Positions 48,860 to 56,867 of a DNA stretch of 64,000 bases are shown here, piece by piece. Both the position numbers and the translations under genes were made by a program. Positions within the stretch are counted from its first letter, which is position 1, and each line of letters opens with the position of its first letter. Source of the DNA: Mariniflexile sp044335535. Its GTDB lineage: Bacteria > Bacteroidota > Bacteroidia > Flavobacteriales > Flavobacteriaceae. Location of the stretch: the NCBI RefSeq assembly GCF_044335535.1, contig NZ_JBIQVZ010000001.1:868001-932000 (forward strand). Reading direction: 5' to 3'. The notes under the pieces were generated by a model, which saw only the letters and a program-made list of their open reading frames with translations, was not told where the DNA came from and ran no database searches.

Positions 48860-49636
48860 ATGAAAAACCATGCCTTTAGAATATTACTTGTTTTATTAGT
48901 GTTTCAAACATTTGTTTTTGCACAATCTAAAGGCATGGTTTCCATAAAAGGAAGTCGCTATATCCCACTATACGGAAGAGATTCTACCGTTGTTGAAGTA
49001 AAAGATTTCGAAATGGACATCTATCCTGTTACAAATGCCGAATATGTTGCTTTTGTTAAGAAATATCCAAAGTGGCAAAAAACAAAAAGCATCAAATTAT
49101 TTGTGGATGATAGCTATTTATCGAATTGGAAAAATGATTTAGAACTTAAAGATTCAGAAAAACCAAATAGCCCTGTTACTTATGTGTCTTGGTTTGCTGC
49201 TAAAGATTATTGTGAATGCCAAGGCAAGCGTTTACCAACTGTTGATGAATGGGAATATGTGGCTATGGCAGACGAAACAACCAAGGATGCCCGCGTGAAG
49301 CCTTCATACAACAAACAGATATTAGCTTGGTATGAAGCCCCTCGATCTAACGAAAACAGTATTGGACGCACACCAAAAAATGCTTGGGGTGTACACGATT
49401 TACATGGTTTGGTTTGGGAATGGACTTTAGACTTTAACTCCGTTTTAATTACTGGAGAATCAAGAAAAGACGTAGACAAAGACAGCAATCTATTTTGTGG
49501 TAGTGCCGCAGTAAATGCTACCGATTTAATGAATTATGCCGCTTTTATGCGTTATGCCATTCGTGGTAGTTTAAAAGCCAAATATTCTATGAAAAATTTA
49601 GGATTTCGTTGTGTGAAAGATCTCAATCTAAAATAA
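48860..49636 (+). CDS. SUMF/FGE-fold protein of the nir cluster
   Basis: The protein has 258 residues with a signal peptide (1-21). The formylglycine-generating-enzyme-like fold is recognisable from FEMDIYPVTNAEYVAFVKKYPKW, SPVTYVSWFAAKDYCECQGKRLPTVDEWEYVA, NAWGVHDLHGLVWEWTLDF and AIRGSLKAKYSMKNLGFRCVKD. The lack of sulfatases and the location between nirK and SCO argue against a true FGE. Periplasmic SUMF-fold proteins (NirV-like) accompany nirK in other denitrifiers. A NirV-type role is inferred. Confidence 0.8.
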   Translation: MKNHAFRILLVLLVFQTFVFAQSKGMVSIKGSRYIPLYGRDSTVVEVKDFEMDIYPVTNAEYVAFVKKYPKWQKTKSIKLFVDDSYLSNWKNDLELKDSEKPNSPVTYVSWFAAKDYCECQGKRLPTVDEWEYVAMADETTKDARVKPSYNKQILAWYEAPRSNENSIGRTPKNAWGVHDLHGLVWEWTLDFNSVLITGESRKDVDKDSNLFCGSAAVNATDLMNYAAFMRYAIRGSLKAKYSMKNLGFRCVKDLNLK

Positions 49637-49640
49637 ACCT

Positions 49641-50354
49641 ATGAAGTATTTAAAATACATATCTCTAGTCTTAATAACCACTTTAGCATTTCAAAGCTGT
49701 AAGTCTGATAAAAAATCAAAAGACGATATGACTGAAATATATCAATGCCCTATGCAATGTGAAGGCGATAAAACATATAACGAAAAAGGAAGTTGCCCGA
49801 TTTGTAAGATGGATTTAGCGCTAGTTGAAAATAACTCAGAATTAGTGGAGGATGGCGGTATTTCAGAAGAATCCATCTTCAATTTAACCTCTATTTGGCA
49901 TACCGAAGAAGGCAAGGCTATCCAACTTAAAGATTTAAAAGGAAAGACTTTGGTAATGGTCATGATTTATACCTCATGCAAAGCAGCGTGTCCCCGATTG
50001 GTTGCCGATATGCGACATATTGAATCTCAAATTCCCGATGAAAAAATAAAAAACATTCAGTTTGTTATGGTAAGCATCGACCCAGAAACCGACACCCCCG
50101 AAAAACTAAAAGCTTTTGCCATAGAAAACCTTATGGACGACGCGCATTGGACTTTTTTACAGGGTAGCGAAAGCGGTGTTCGTGAGTTCGCCAATGTGTT
50201 ATCGGTAAAATACAAAGAAATTTCACCCATAGATTTTTCACATTCCAACATCATATCTGTATTCAATCCGCAAGGGGAGCTAAAACATCAACAAGAAGGC
50301 CTGGGAGTTGATAACAAAGAAACCATTGAAACTATTTTAAAGATGACACCCTAA
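49641..50354 (+). CDS. SCO1/SenC-family copper protein with heavy-metal-binding domain
   Basis: The protein has 237 residues. The lipobox Cys is at residue 20 (AFQSCKSD). An N-terminal heavy-metal-binding unit (about 34-56, YQCPMQCEGDKTYNEKGSCPICKMDL) precedes a thioredoxin-fold SCO domain. Its Cu site C-x3-C is in YTSCKAACPRLVADM, and the conserved His is in IDFSHSNII near the end. SCO proteins load CuA sites; here the likely client is NosZ or NirK. It lies 4 bp after the SUMF-like gene. Confidence 0.92.
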   Translation: MKYLKYISLVLITTLAFQSCKSDKKSKDDMTEIYQCPMQCEGDKTYNEKGSCPICKMDLALVENNSELVEDGGISEESIFNLTSIWHTEEGKAIQLKDLKGKTLVMVMIYTSCKAACPRLVADMRHIESQIPDEKIKNIQFVMVSIDPETDTPEKLKAFAIENLMDDAHWTFLQGSESGVREFANVLSVKYKEISPIDFSHSNIISVFNPQGELKHQQEGLGVDNKETIETILKMTP

Positions 50355-50372
50355 CAAATTATTTAATCATAA

Positions 50373-50528
50373 AGAGGCTGTCTAAAAAGTCCTTTAAATT
50401 TAATTTGTCAGGTTGAGCTTGTCGAAACCGATATTGATTATCAGTAATTAAACTATTTCGACAAAGCCTGTGCTGAGCTTGTCGAAGTGCTCAATATGAC
50501 ATAGAACTAGACTATTTAGACAGCCTCT
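50373..50528. mobile_element. GTCTAAAAAGT-tipped palindromic element, copy C
   Basis: The tips AGAGGCTGTCTAAAAAGT and ACTATTTAGACAGCCTCT enclose arms GTCAGGTTGAGCTTGTCGAA and TTCGACAAAGCC...GAGCTTGTCGAAGTGCTCAATATGAC. It is 156 bp, with one arm extended. It lies between SCO and the DUF438-like gene. Confidence 0.8.
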
Positions 50529-50549
50529 TCCATAAAAAAAACATAAAAA

Positions 50550-51530
50550 GTGAACTCATTTTACCCCATTGTTGAAACCTTAGCAGAAGGACACCCCGTA
50601 AAAATATATTATACTGAAAGTGCTTTAATACAAGATTTAATTTTAGAATTAAACCTTGTCAATCCTGTTGAAGATTTTCAGAAATATTTAAATATTTTCA
50701 ACCAATTAACCACCATTGAAAAACGTTTTGCACGAAAAGAAAATCAATTATTTCCTTATTTAGAGAAGCATGGTTGGGAAGGCCCCAGTCAAGGCATGTG
50801 GTCGTTTCATGATAATTTGCGGGAACAGATAAAGTTGCTAAATAATTACAACGCCAAAAAAGATATTAAAAAAATTATTGAGAATATCCCCTATTTATTA
50901 AATGGCATCGAACGCTTGTTGACAATTGAAGATATAAGACTATTTCCAAACGCCATGGAACTGATAACCGAAGAAGAATGGAAGGATTTTTATATAGGTG
51001 ATGAGGAAATTGGTTGGATGCTAAAAGAAAAACCAACACCTTATCCTGCAGTTACAAAAGAAGAAGCCTACCTTCACCCAAGTCAAGATCACAGTCAGAG
51101 GGATTTATCATTTTCGTTAGAAAACACCTTTCATTACGATGAAGGTTATATGACACCTGAACAAGTCAATTTACTTTTAAGCTTTTTACCTGTCGATATT
51201 ACTTATGTTGACGAAAACGACAAAGTTATTTTTTACAATCGAGGAAACGACCGTGTTTTTGCAAGAAGCAAAGGCATTATTGGTCGAGAAGTACGATTTT
51301 GCCATCCGCCAAAAAGCGTTAATATGGTGTTACGTATTGTTGAAGAATTCAGATTAGGCACTAAAGATGTTGCTGAATTTTGGTTTAACTTTAAAGGAAG
51401 AATCATCCATATCCGGTATTTTGCCATCCGGGATAAAAACAAAACATATAAAGGTGTTGTTGAGATGTCTCAAGATGTAACCGATATTCAGAAACTTGAG
51501 GGCGAAAAAAGGCTATTGGATTGGGATTAA
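50550..51530 (+). CDS. DUF438/hemerythrin-PAS protein
   Basis: The protein has 326 residues from a GTG start (an in-frame stop lies just upstream, so no other start is possible near here). The N-terminal half (about 1-150) is a hemerythrin-like helical bundle with DUF438 features: LAEGHPVKIYYTESALIQDLILEL, RFARKENQLFPYLEKHGWEGPSQGMW and HDNLREQIK. The C-terminal half (about 215-320) is a PAS domain (LSFLPVDITYVDENDKVIFYN..FARSKGIIGREVRFCHPPKSVNMVLRIVEEF) ending KGVVEMSQDVTDIQKLEGEKRL. It probably senses NO, O2 or redox; no output domain is present. Confidence 0.85.
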   Translation: MNSFYPIVETLAEGHPVKIYYTESALIQDLILELNLVNPVEDFQKYLNIFNQLTTIEKRFARKENQLFPYLEKHGWEGPSQGMWSFHDNLREQIKLLNNYNAKKDIKKIIENIPYLLNGIERLLTIEDIRLFPNAMELITEEEWKDFYIGDEEIGWMLKEKPTPYPAVTKEEAYLHPSQDHSQRDLSFSLENTFHYDEGYMTPEQVNLLLSFLPVDITYVDENDKVIFYNRGNDRVFARSKGIIGREVRFCHPPKSVNMVLRIVEEFRLGTKDVAEFWFNFKGRIIHIRYFAIRDKNKTYKGVVEMSQDVTDIQKLEGEKRLLDWD

Positions 51531-51548
51531 GTGAAAGAATAATAAAAT

Positions 51549-52007
51549 CTACTTCCAAAATTCATCATCAAGCTTATCTACAAAATCCGTTTCCTGGTGA
51601 ATTTTTTCTATCTCCAGTAATTCCAATTCGGTAGCCGCTTTTTGAATTTCCGGAAACAAAACGCGTTCTTCAAATCGAATATGCTCATCTAGCGTTTTTT
51701 CAATCTTGCTTAAAGCAATTTCTATATGTTCATCTTCAAACAAACGCTTTAAAAGTCTATGATCTGCTAATGCTTTTTTTACAAGCTCATTATTTGAATC
51801 CAAAACCGGAAAAACAAACTGTTCTTCCATTTCAAAATGCGGCATTAAATGCGTTTTAAAAAACCAATCGGCATACACCTTAATGCGCTCTGGTGCTATA
51901 TTTTTGCTGAATCCTGCTCTAATTTTCCATGATAACAATAAACCATGGTGATGCTCTCTGCTTAAAGGCTGTAAAGCTTTGTGACGTTTAAGTGGTTTTT
52001 GGGACAT
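51549..52007 (-). CDS. Hemerythrin-domain protein
   Basis: The protein has 152 residues of helical bundle with the expected His/Glu ligands: PLSREHHHGLLLSWKI, HLMPHFEMEEQFVFPVL, LADHRLLKRLF and LDEHIRFEERVLFPEI. It is a di-iron O2- or NO-binding protein of the cytosol. It is on the opposite strand to the DUF438 protein, with which it shares the region end. Together with Ric it suggests protection from NO made by NirK. Confidence 0.88.
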   Translation of the reverse strand: MSQKPLKRHKALQPLSREHHHGLLLSWKIRAGFSKNIAPERIKVYADWFFKTHLMPHFEMEEQFVFPVLDSNNELVKKALADHRLLKRLFEDEHIEIALSKIEKTLDEHIRFEERVLFPEIQKAATELELLEIEKIHQETDFVDKLDDEFWK

Positions 52008-52179
52008 TTTTTTTAGTGTTTAAATAATATTGAACTGGTTTAAACTTTTTTCAATTGGCTACAAAATGATGTTTTTCACTCACTTTTTGTCTTTTTATTA
52101 CTCCGTAACGATGCTATGCAGTTCAAAAAAGCCTTCAACTGAGCAAAAAATCTCTATTTTTCGCTTCAATCAAAAAAGT

Positions 52180-53355
52180 TTAAACCACTTCATTGATAAT
52201 GAAGCACCCAATACCTAAAGGCAATAAGATACTGAATAAGAATAGTATTAAGTAATAATTTGGTAACAGACCTATTCCAAAGTAAAAAAAGCCTCCTTGA
52301 ATTAATAAAATAAGTTCCGTTAATACAAAACCCAAGATAAAGGCATACATCCCAAAAGTTAGTGTTTTAGAATGCTTTACTAAACTATTTTGTAATAAAA
52401 ACGCAAACAAAAACCCAGAAATGACACCCAACATGGTTAAATGGATAAATCCAATGACGAAATTTCTATGTTGATATGCTATGTTTGAAACTTCAGGAAT
52501 TAAAGATGCCGATTGCAGCAGCATTTTAAGCACAAAACAAATCAATGCAAAACCATACATGAACTTAGTAACATTGGCCTGCGTTTTAATGAACGCTTTT
52601 AATGCCGGTTTTATAATTATTACAAAATAGTATAAGGCAAATAATTGGCAAATAACGCCAAAGCCGTTAATCAATACCAAAACAGGATGTGGCGCAAACC
52701 AGTTTACAGGCAATGCAAAAGTGAGAATAGTTGCTACGATTAAAAATTTAAAAAACAACCTAAACTGTTTAGAATCTTGAAGCTGTAACTTATGAAAAAA
52801 CACAGCAGTAACAGCCAACAAAAACCACCCATTAAACTGAAAATGCAAAAAGAACTGAATCGCTATTTGATAAAATGCCGATGCCTGCCCAAGCATAACA
52901 ACTGCCGGTCCCAAACACCACACTCCAATAGTTGATAGTAGCATAAAAGCCAATGCCCATTTAAGCAAACGACTTGTAACTTTATTGTTGGTTTTATGAT
53001 GTTTGAAAATTAAATAAGCAAAATAGTAACTACAAAAAATATGCAATGTTGAAAACGCAATGGAAACCGCTGCATACCCTTGAAAGGGAAAACTAAACAA
53101 CATACCAACAACAGCAAATTCAGTGACCCAAAACAACCGATAATAAATAGGCTTCTTATCAGGAATAAAATAGTTGACTATGAGTGTAAAAAGCATTAAA
53201 TACACCCAACCTAACATAGCAACATGCGAATGGGCATGCGTTAAAAACCGATAGTTAAACGCTATGGGCTGTACAAAAGCATACCGCAATAATAACCCAA
53301 AAACAGCTGCTATAAAAAAGTTAAGCAAACATACTAAAACAAGTTTTTTAGGCAT
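52180..53355 (-). CDS. Heme-copper-oxidase-like multi-pass membrane protein
   Basis: The protein has 391 residues and about 12 TM helices. His-bearing segments resemble subunit I of heme-copper oxidases/NO reductases: THAHSHVAMLGWVYLMLF, IQFFLHFQFNGWFLL and FVIGFIHLTMLGVISGFLF. The full set of CuB and heme ligands is not evident, so it is a relative rather than a proven oxidase. Proteins of this kind accompany NO-related genes in Bacteroidota. The gene starts 90 bp downstream of ric on the same strand, after a terminator hairpin. Confidence 0.65.
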   Translation of the reverse strand: MPKKLVLVCLLNFFIAAVFGLLLRYAFVQPIAFNYRFLTHAHSHVAMLGWVYLMLFTLIVNYFIPDKKPIYYRLFWVTEFAVVGMLFSFPFQGYAAVSIAFSTLHIFCSYYFAYLIFKHHKTNNKVTSRLLKWALAFMLLSTIGVWCLGPAVVMLGQASAFYQIAIQFFLHFQFNGWFLLAVTAVFFHKLQLQDSKQFRLFFKFLIVATILTFALPVNWFAPHPVLVLINGFGVICQLFALYYFVIIIKPALKAFIKTQANVTKFMYGFALICFVLKMLLQSASLIPEVSNIAYQHRNFVIGFIHLTMLGVISGFLFAFLLQNSLVKHSKTLTFGMYAFILGFVLTELILLIQGGFFYFGIGLLPNYYLILFLFSILLPLGIGCFIINEVV

Positions 53356-53394
53356 TACAAATTATCTTTAAGTGATGTACCAATAAACATAGAA

Positions 53395-53425
53395 AATCCA
53401 GAAAATCAAAAAGTCTTTCTGGATT
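53395..53425 (-). terminator. Terminator after ric
   Basis: The stem AATCCAGAAA/TTTCTGGATT (53395-53404 and 53416-53425) has T-rich ends on the minus strand. It lies 20 bp past the ric stop. Confidence 0.7.
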
Positions 53426-53445
53426 TTTAATTGAAGCTATTGCTA

Positions 53446-54177
53446 TTAACCAAATTGTTGTTCTAATTTAATAGCTTCGGGGAATAAAATATTATTCTCT
53501 AAATGAATGTGTAAATGTAAATCCTGTTCAAACTCCTTTAACATGGCAAAGGTAACTATGTAGGTATTACAACCATCGGCAGGAGGTGTGTAGTTATTTG
53601 TCAATTCAGCAATTTGTCTAAAGCGTACCCCTTCATTATCGTGTTCTTGCATCATCATAGCTATTGGGTTCTCAACTGTTCCAAATGGTGGCGGCTGTAT
53701 GGTAGTATTTCCCAATTTTGCGTTCACCATTCTTTTCACAAAAGGAAAAAGAACCAATTCTTCTTTTTTCATGTGAGCTGCCAATTCACCTGCTGAAGCC
53801 GTAAAAAGTTTATTAATTTCAAACAATTCTGGATGTCTTTCCCCATGAACGTTACACAATTTATCTAAAAACTGACGCAAAATGGGGATTTTTTCTTCCA
53901 CATAGCGGTGGTGCTTTTTCTCAATATATTCTGCCAATAAATCTAAAGGCCATGATTTATAATCAATCGTTTGATCTGTTTTAGAGTTTAAAACTGCTTC
54001 TAGTTCATCTATTAGCATGTTACTGTCTATACCTTTTTTAGTGCAGGCTTCCTCTATGGTTCTATTGCCATTGCAACAAAAATCAATTTTATATTTTGTA
54101 AATACCGCTGCGGTTCTAAAATCTTCGGCAACAAATTGCCCTATTTGTTTTTGGGTGTTTTTATGTAATGTTTCCAT
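53446..54177 (-). CDS. ric: Iron-sulfur cluster repair di-iron protein (Ric/YtfE/ScdA)
   Basis: The protein has 243 residues from the ATG at 54177. The frame is open 14 codons further to 54219, but METLHKNTQKQIGQFVAEDF fits the family start better. The N-terminal ScdA-type domain has DFRTAAVFTKYKIDFCCNGNRTIEEAC with the CC pair. The hemerythrin-like di-iron domain has EYIEKKHHRYVEEKIP, LCNVHGERHPELFE, LAAHMKKEELVLFPFV, MMQEHDNEGVRFRQI and LHLHIHLENNILFPEA. It repairs Fe-S clusters damaged by NO. It is directly downstream of an Rrf2 regulator. Confidence 0.93.
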   Translation of the reverse strand: METLHKNTQKQIGQFVAEDFRTAAVFTKYKIDFCCNGNRTIEEACTKKGIDSNMLIDELEAVLNSKTDQTIDYKSWPLDLLAEYIEKKHHRYVEEKIPILRQFLDKLCNVHGERHPELFEINKLFTASAGELAAHMKKEELVLFPFVKRMVNAKLGNTTIQPPPFGTVENPIAMMMQEHDNEGVRFRQIAELTNNYTPPADGCNTYIVTFAMLKEFEQDLHLHIHLENNILFPEAIKLEQQFG

Positions 54178-54225
54178 ATCATTGTTTATTTCGGATATTT
54201 TTATCCTATTTATATTCAAATTTTT

Positions 54226-54660
54226 TTAAGCCTTTAAAAAAGACACTCCCGATTTTATGTTCAAAGCAAGTTCTTCCAAACTGGTGTTTTCTAACATTTC
54301 TTTTAGTTCATCCCTAACGCCCTTAAACTTATCGTGTACTGGACAGGGATGGTTTTCATCACATTTTTCTAAACCCAAACCACATCCATTGTAAATGTTA
54401 TCGCCATCAATCGCCTTAACAATTTGTGCGAGTTTAATGTATTTAAGCTCATTTTTATCAACCTCAAAACCGCCATAAGCGCCTTTTACAGAATTAATAA
54501 CTTTATGCCTTACCAATGCCTGCAAAATTTTCGCCGTAAATGCTTGCGGAGAATTAATTTCTTCAGCTATTTCTTTTGGACTTACACGCTTTCCTTCATA
54601 CGAATTTATCGCAATGAAAATAGACGCTTTAATACCATACTCACAAGCTTTTGAAAACAT
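54226..54660 (-). CDS. Rrf2-family (NsrR/IscR-like) regulator
   Basis: The protein has 144 residues. The winged helix-turn-helix spans about 1-75 (ACEYGIKASIFIAINSYEGKRVSPKEIAEEINSPQAFTAKILQALVRHKVINSVKGAYGGFEV). Three cysteines in NGCGLGLEKCDENHPCPVHDKF (spacing C-x6-C-x5-C) are placed as in Fe-S-binding Rrf2 proteins. An NO-sensing repressor of ric is likely, given position and family. It lies directly upstream of ric. Confidence 0.92.
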   Translation of the reverse strand: MFSKACEYGIKASIFIAINSYEGKRVSPKEIAEEINSPQAFTAKILQALVRHKVINSVKGAYGGFEVDKNELKYIKLAQIVKAIDGDNIYNGCGLGLEKCDENHPCPVHDKFKGVRDELKEMLENTSLEELALNIKSGVSFLKA

Positions 54661-54680
54661 AATAATTACTTAATTTGATA

Positions 54681-54711
54681 CAAATATAAGATATATTTTT
54701 AATTAGGACAA
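54681..54711 (-). promoter_or_regulatory. Promoter of the rrf2-ric unit
   Basis: On the minus strand TTG (54711-54709), 20 bp, then TATATTTG (54688-54681), matching the Bacteroidota -33/-7 pattern. AAGATAT and ATTCATCTT around it form loose inverted ends that might be a regulator site. Confidence 0.55.
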
Positions 54712-54727
54712 ATTCATCTTATTTAAT

Positions 54728-55078
54728 TTATTTGTATTTATTTCTAAACCACACTTTTTGCCATTCCCGTTGCAGAATTAAAAACATAACATCTTCAGAT
54801 AGCTTGATTGTGTCTTCACCATTTAAAGCTTTTACCTGCTTTTCTGAAACATCAATAATATAAAGCAGATTTAAATATTCGGTGAATTTTTCCTGAATAA
54901 GTTTATAAATCGCTTCGTGAAGTAACAATTTTAAACTAGTAGGCAAAACATCTTCATGAAAATCTAAATTGATATTAGCCAGTAAAAAATCCTTATTAAG
55001 TTGGCGCACTAAATTTTTATACAAATCCAGTTTATTTGCCTCTTCAACTAAATCCTCGAATGTTGATGGTAAACTCAT
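54728..55078 (-). CDS. Conserved helical protein next to polyprenyl synthetase
   Basis: The protein has 116 residues, mostly helical, with no signal peptide (MSLPSTFEDLVEEANKLDLYKNLVRQLNKDFLLANI..LLHEAIYKLIQEKFTEYLNLLYIIDVSE). Proteins like this are found beside polyprenyl synthetase in Flavobacteria. The start overlaps the synthetase stop by one base, so they are co-translated. Function unknown. Confidence 0.75.
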   Translation of the reverse strand: MSLPSTFEDLVEEANKLDLYKNLVRQLNKDFLLANINLDFHEDVLPTSLKLLLHEAIYKLIQEKFTEYLNLLYIIDVSEKQVKALNGEDTIKLSEDVMFLILQREWQKVWFRNKYK

Positions 55079-56052
55079 TAAACGTTTCTATTCATAAGGT
55101 TGTTTCCAAAAGCTTTTAGCAGCACTTTTTTATCTTCGGAAATATTAATAGTACTTAAAACACTAAATGCTTTATGGGTATATTCTTGAATGGCATTTTT
55201 TGTAGCTTCGGCAGAACCAGAGGATACAAAAATTTGTTTTGCAGTATTTATTTTAGCTGAAAGGTCTTCTGGGTTTGACGAAAATAATTGAGTTAATTCC
55301 AACCTATCCGCTTCGTTTGAAAATTCCAGTGCTTTTAGGTACAAATAGGTTTTTTTGTTTTCAATAATATCGCCACCTACTTGTTTTCCAAAAGTTTTTG
55401 GGTCGCCAAAAACATCTAAATAATCATCTTGTAGTTGGAACGCAATACCCAAATTTTTACCAAATTCATAAATATTATTTTGGTCTTCTAAGGATGTATT
55501 GGCTACAATAGCTCCCATTTTCATGGCGGCACCAACCAAAACGGCTGTTTTATATTCAATCATTTTTAAATATTCGCCAATAGTAACATCATCACGGGTT
55601 TCAAAATCCACATCATACTGTTGACCTTCACAAACTTCCAAAGCCGTTTTACTAAACAACTTAGCCAATGCTTGAAAAGTAACAGGTTCATAATTCTCAA
55701 ATAATTGATATGCCATAATTAACATCGCATCTCCCGAAAGGATACCCGTATTCACATCCCATTTTTCATGTACCGTTTGATACCCACGTCGCAAAGGCGC
55801 ATCGTCCATGATATCGTCATGCACCAATGAAAAATTATGAAACACTTCAATACTTAAAGCGGCATCGAGTGCAATTTTATAATCGGCATTAAAAATTTCA
55901 GCAGTCATTAAAGTTAAAACCGGGCGCAGGCGTTTACCTCCTAATTGCAGAATATAGTTTATAGGACTATATAAAGACAGCGGTTCACGGTCTTGGGTAA
56001 ACCCTTCTAAATGCGAAGTAAATGCGTCTTGATAAAATTGTACGTTTTGCAT
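55078..56052 (-). CDS. Polyprenyl synthetase
   Basis: The protein has 324 residues from the ATG at 56052 (an extension to 56070 adds only MHYFCL). The first Asp-rich motif is SLVHDDIMDDAPLRRG, the second LQDDYLDVFGDPKTFGKQ, with GGKRLRPVL for diphosphate binding. It makes long- or medium-chain isoprenyl diphosphates (for menaquinone, carotenoid or undecaprenyl precursors); chain length cannot be set from sequence here. It is followed by the 116-residue gene. Confidence 0.93.
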   Translation of the reverse strand: MQNVQFYQDAFTSHLEGFTQDREPLSLYSPINYILQLGGKRLRPVLTLMTAEIFNADYKIALDAALSIEVFHNFSLVHDDIMDDAPLRRGYQTVHEKWDVNTGILSGDAMLIMAYQLFENYEPVTFQALAKLFSKTALEVCEGQQYDVDFETRDDVTIGEYLKMIEYKTAVLVGAAMKMGAIVANTSLEDQNNIYEFGKNLGIAFQLQDDYLDVFGDPKTFGKQVGGDIIENKKTYLYLKALEFSNEADRLELTQLFSSNPEDLSAKINTAKQIFVSSGSAEATKNAIQEYTHKAFSVLSTINISEDKKVLLKAFGNNLMNRNV

Positions 56053-56135
56053 CAAACAAAAATAATGCAATTGCTATCACTAATCCAACAACTTTAATCA
56101 ATATTAAAAAATTGTTAAAACTTTGGAAACTTTTA

Positions 56136-56165
56136 TTGTTTTTAAAGTTTCCTATTGTACATTTG
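56136..56165 (+). promoter_or_regulatory. Promoter of the efflux operon
   Basis: TTG (56136-56138), 19 bp, then TACATTTG (56158-56165), a full match to the Bacteroidota -33/-7 consensus. It lies upstream of the TetR gene. Confidence 0.65.
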
Positions 56166-56258
56166 CCTCGGATATGAAATCGCCATATTATCAAAACACA
56201 CAAAACATGAGGACTATGAGCGATAACAAATGTCCTTTAAAAAAATAAGTGTCACCAT

Positions 56259-56864
56259 TTGAAAGAAGATATTTTAAAAACAGCAGCCGATTTATTCTTA
56301 ACCTATGGGTTTAAGAGTGTCACCATGGACGATATTGCCAATGCCCTTGGCATGTCTAAAAAAACCATTTACCAATATTTTGAAAATAAAAACGTACTGG
56401 TAGAAGAAGCCACATTGTACATGTTTCATTTTATTTCGAAAGGAATTGAAGAAATAGTAGCTCAAGAGAACAATCCTATCGAAGAAATTTATGAGATAAA
56501 ACGTTTTTTGATGAAACATCTTAAAGACGAAAAATCATCGCCACAATACCAACTTCAAAAATATTATCCAAAAATTTACGAATCCTTAAAGTCCAAACAA
56601 GTTTGCGTAATGGATAGTTGTGTAACCCACAACCTGGAACTTGGTATAAAAACAGGATTATACAGAGACACTATAAACACCGAATTTGTATCTAAAATAT
56701 ATTTTATATGCATGACGGCTTTAAAAGATAAAGACCTATTTCCTTTAAATAATTTTTCTATGCACGATTTGATGAACAATTATATTGAATATCATTTAAG
56801 AGGCATTTGCACCCCAAAAGGACTTGAACATTTAACCCAATACTTAAACAAAAATCAATCATAA
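56259..56864 (+). CDS. TetR-family regulator
   Basis: The protein has 201 residues. The start is a TTG codon at 56259; an in-frame stop lies 19 bp upstream and there is no ATG, so TTG is the only choice. The helix-turn-helix is TAADLFLTYGFKSVTMDDIANALGMSKKTIYQYFENK. The ligand-binding helical part follows. It is the first gene of the efflux operon (3 bp to tolC), so a local repressor of the pump is likely. Confidence 0.9.
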   Translation: MKEDILKTAADLFLTYGFKSVTMDDIANALGMSKKTIYQYFENKNVLVEEATLYMFHFISKGIEEIVAQENNPIEEIYEIKRFLMKHLKDEKSSPQYQLQKYYPKIYESLKSKQVCVMDSCVTHNLELGIKTGLYRDTINTEFVSKIYFICMTALKDKDLFPLNNFSMHDLMNNYIEYHLRGICTPKGLEHLTQYLNKNQS

Positions 56865-56867
56865 AAC

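Noticed and set aside
48860..49636. True formylglycine-generating enzyme
   Set aside because: The fold matches, but there are no sulfatases nearby and the position next to nirK fits a NirV-like accessory role better.
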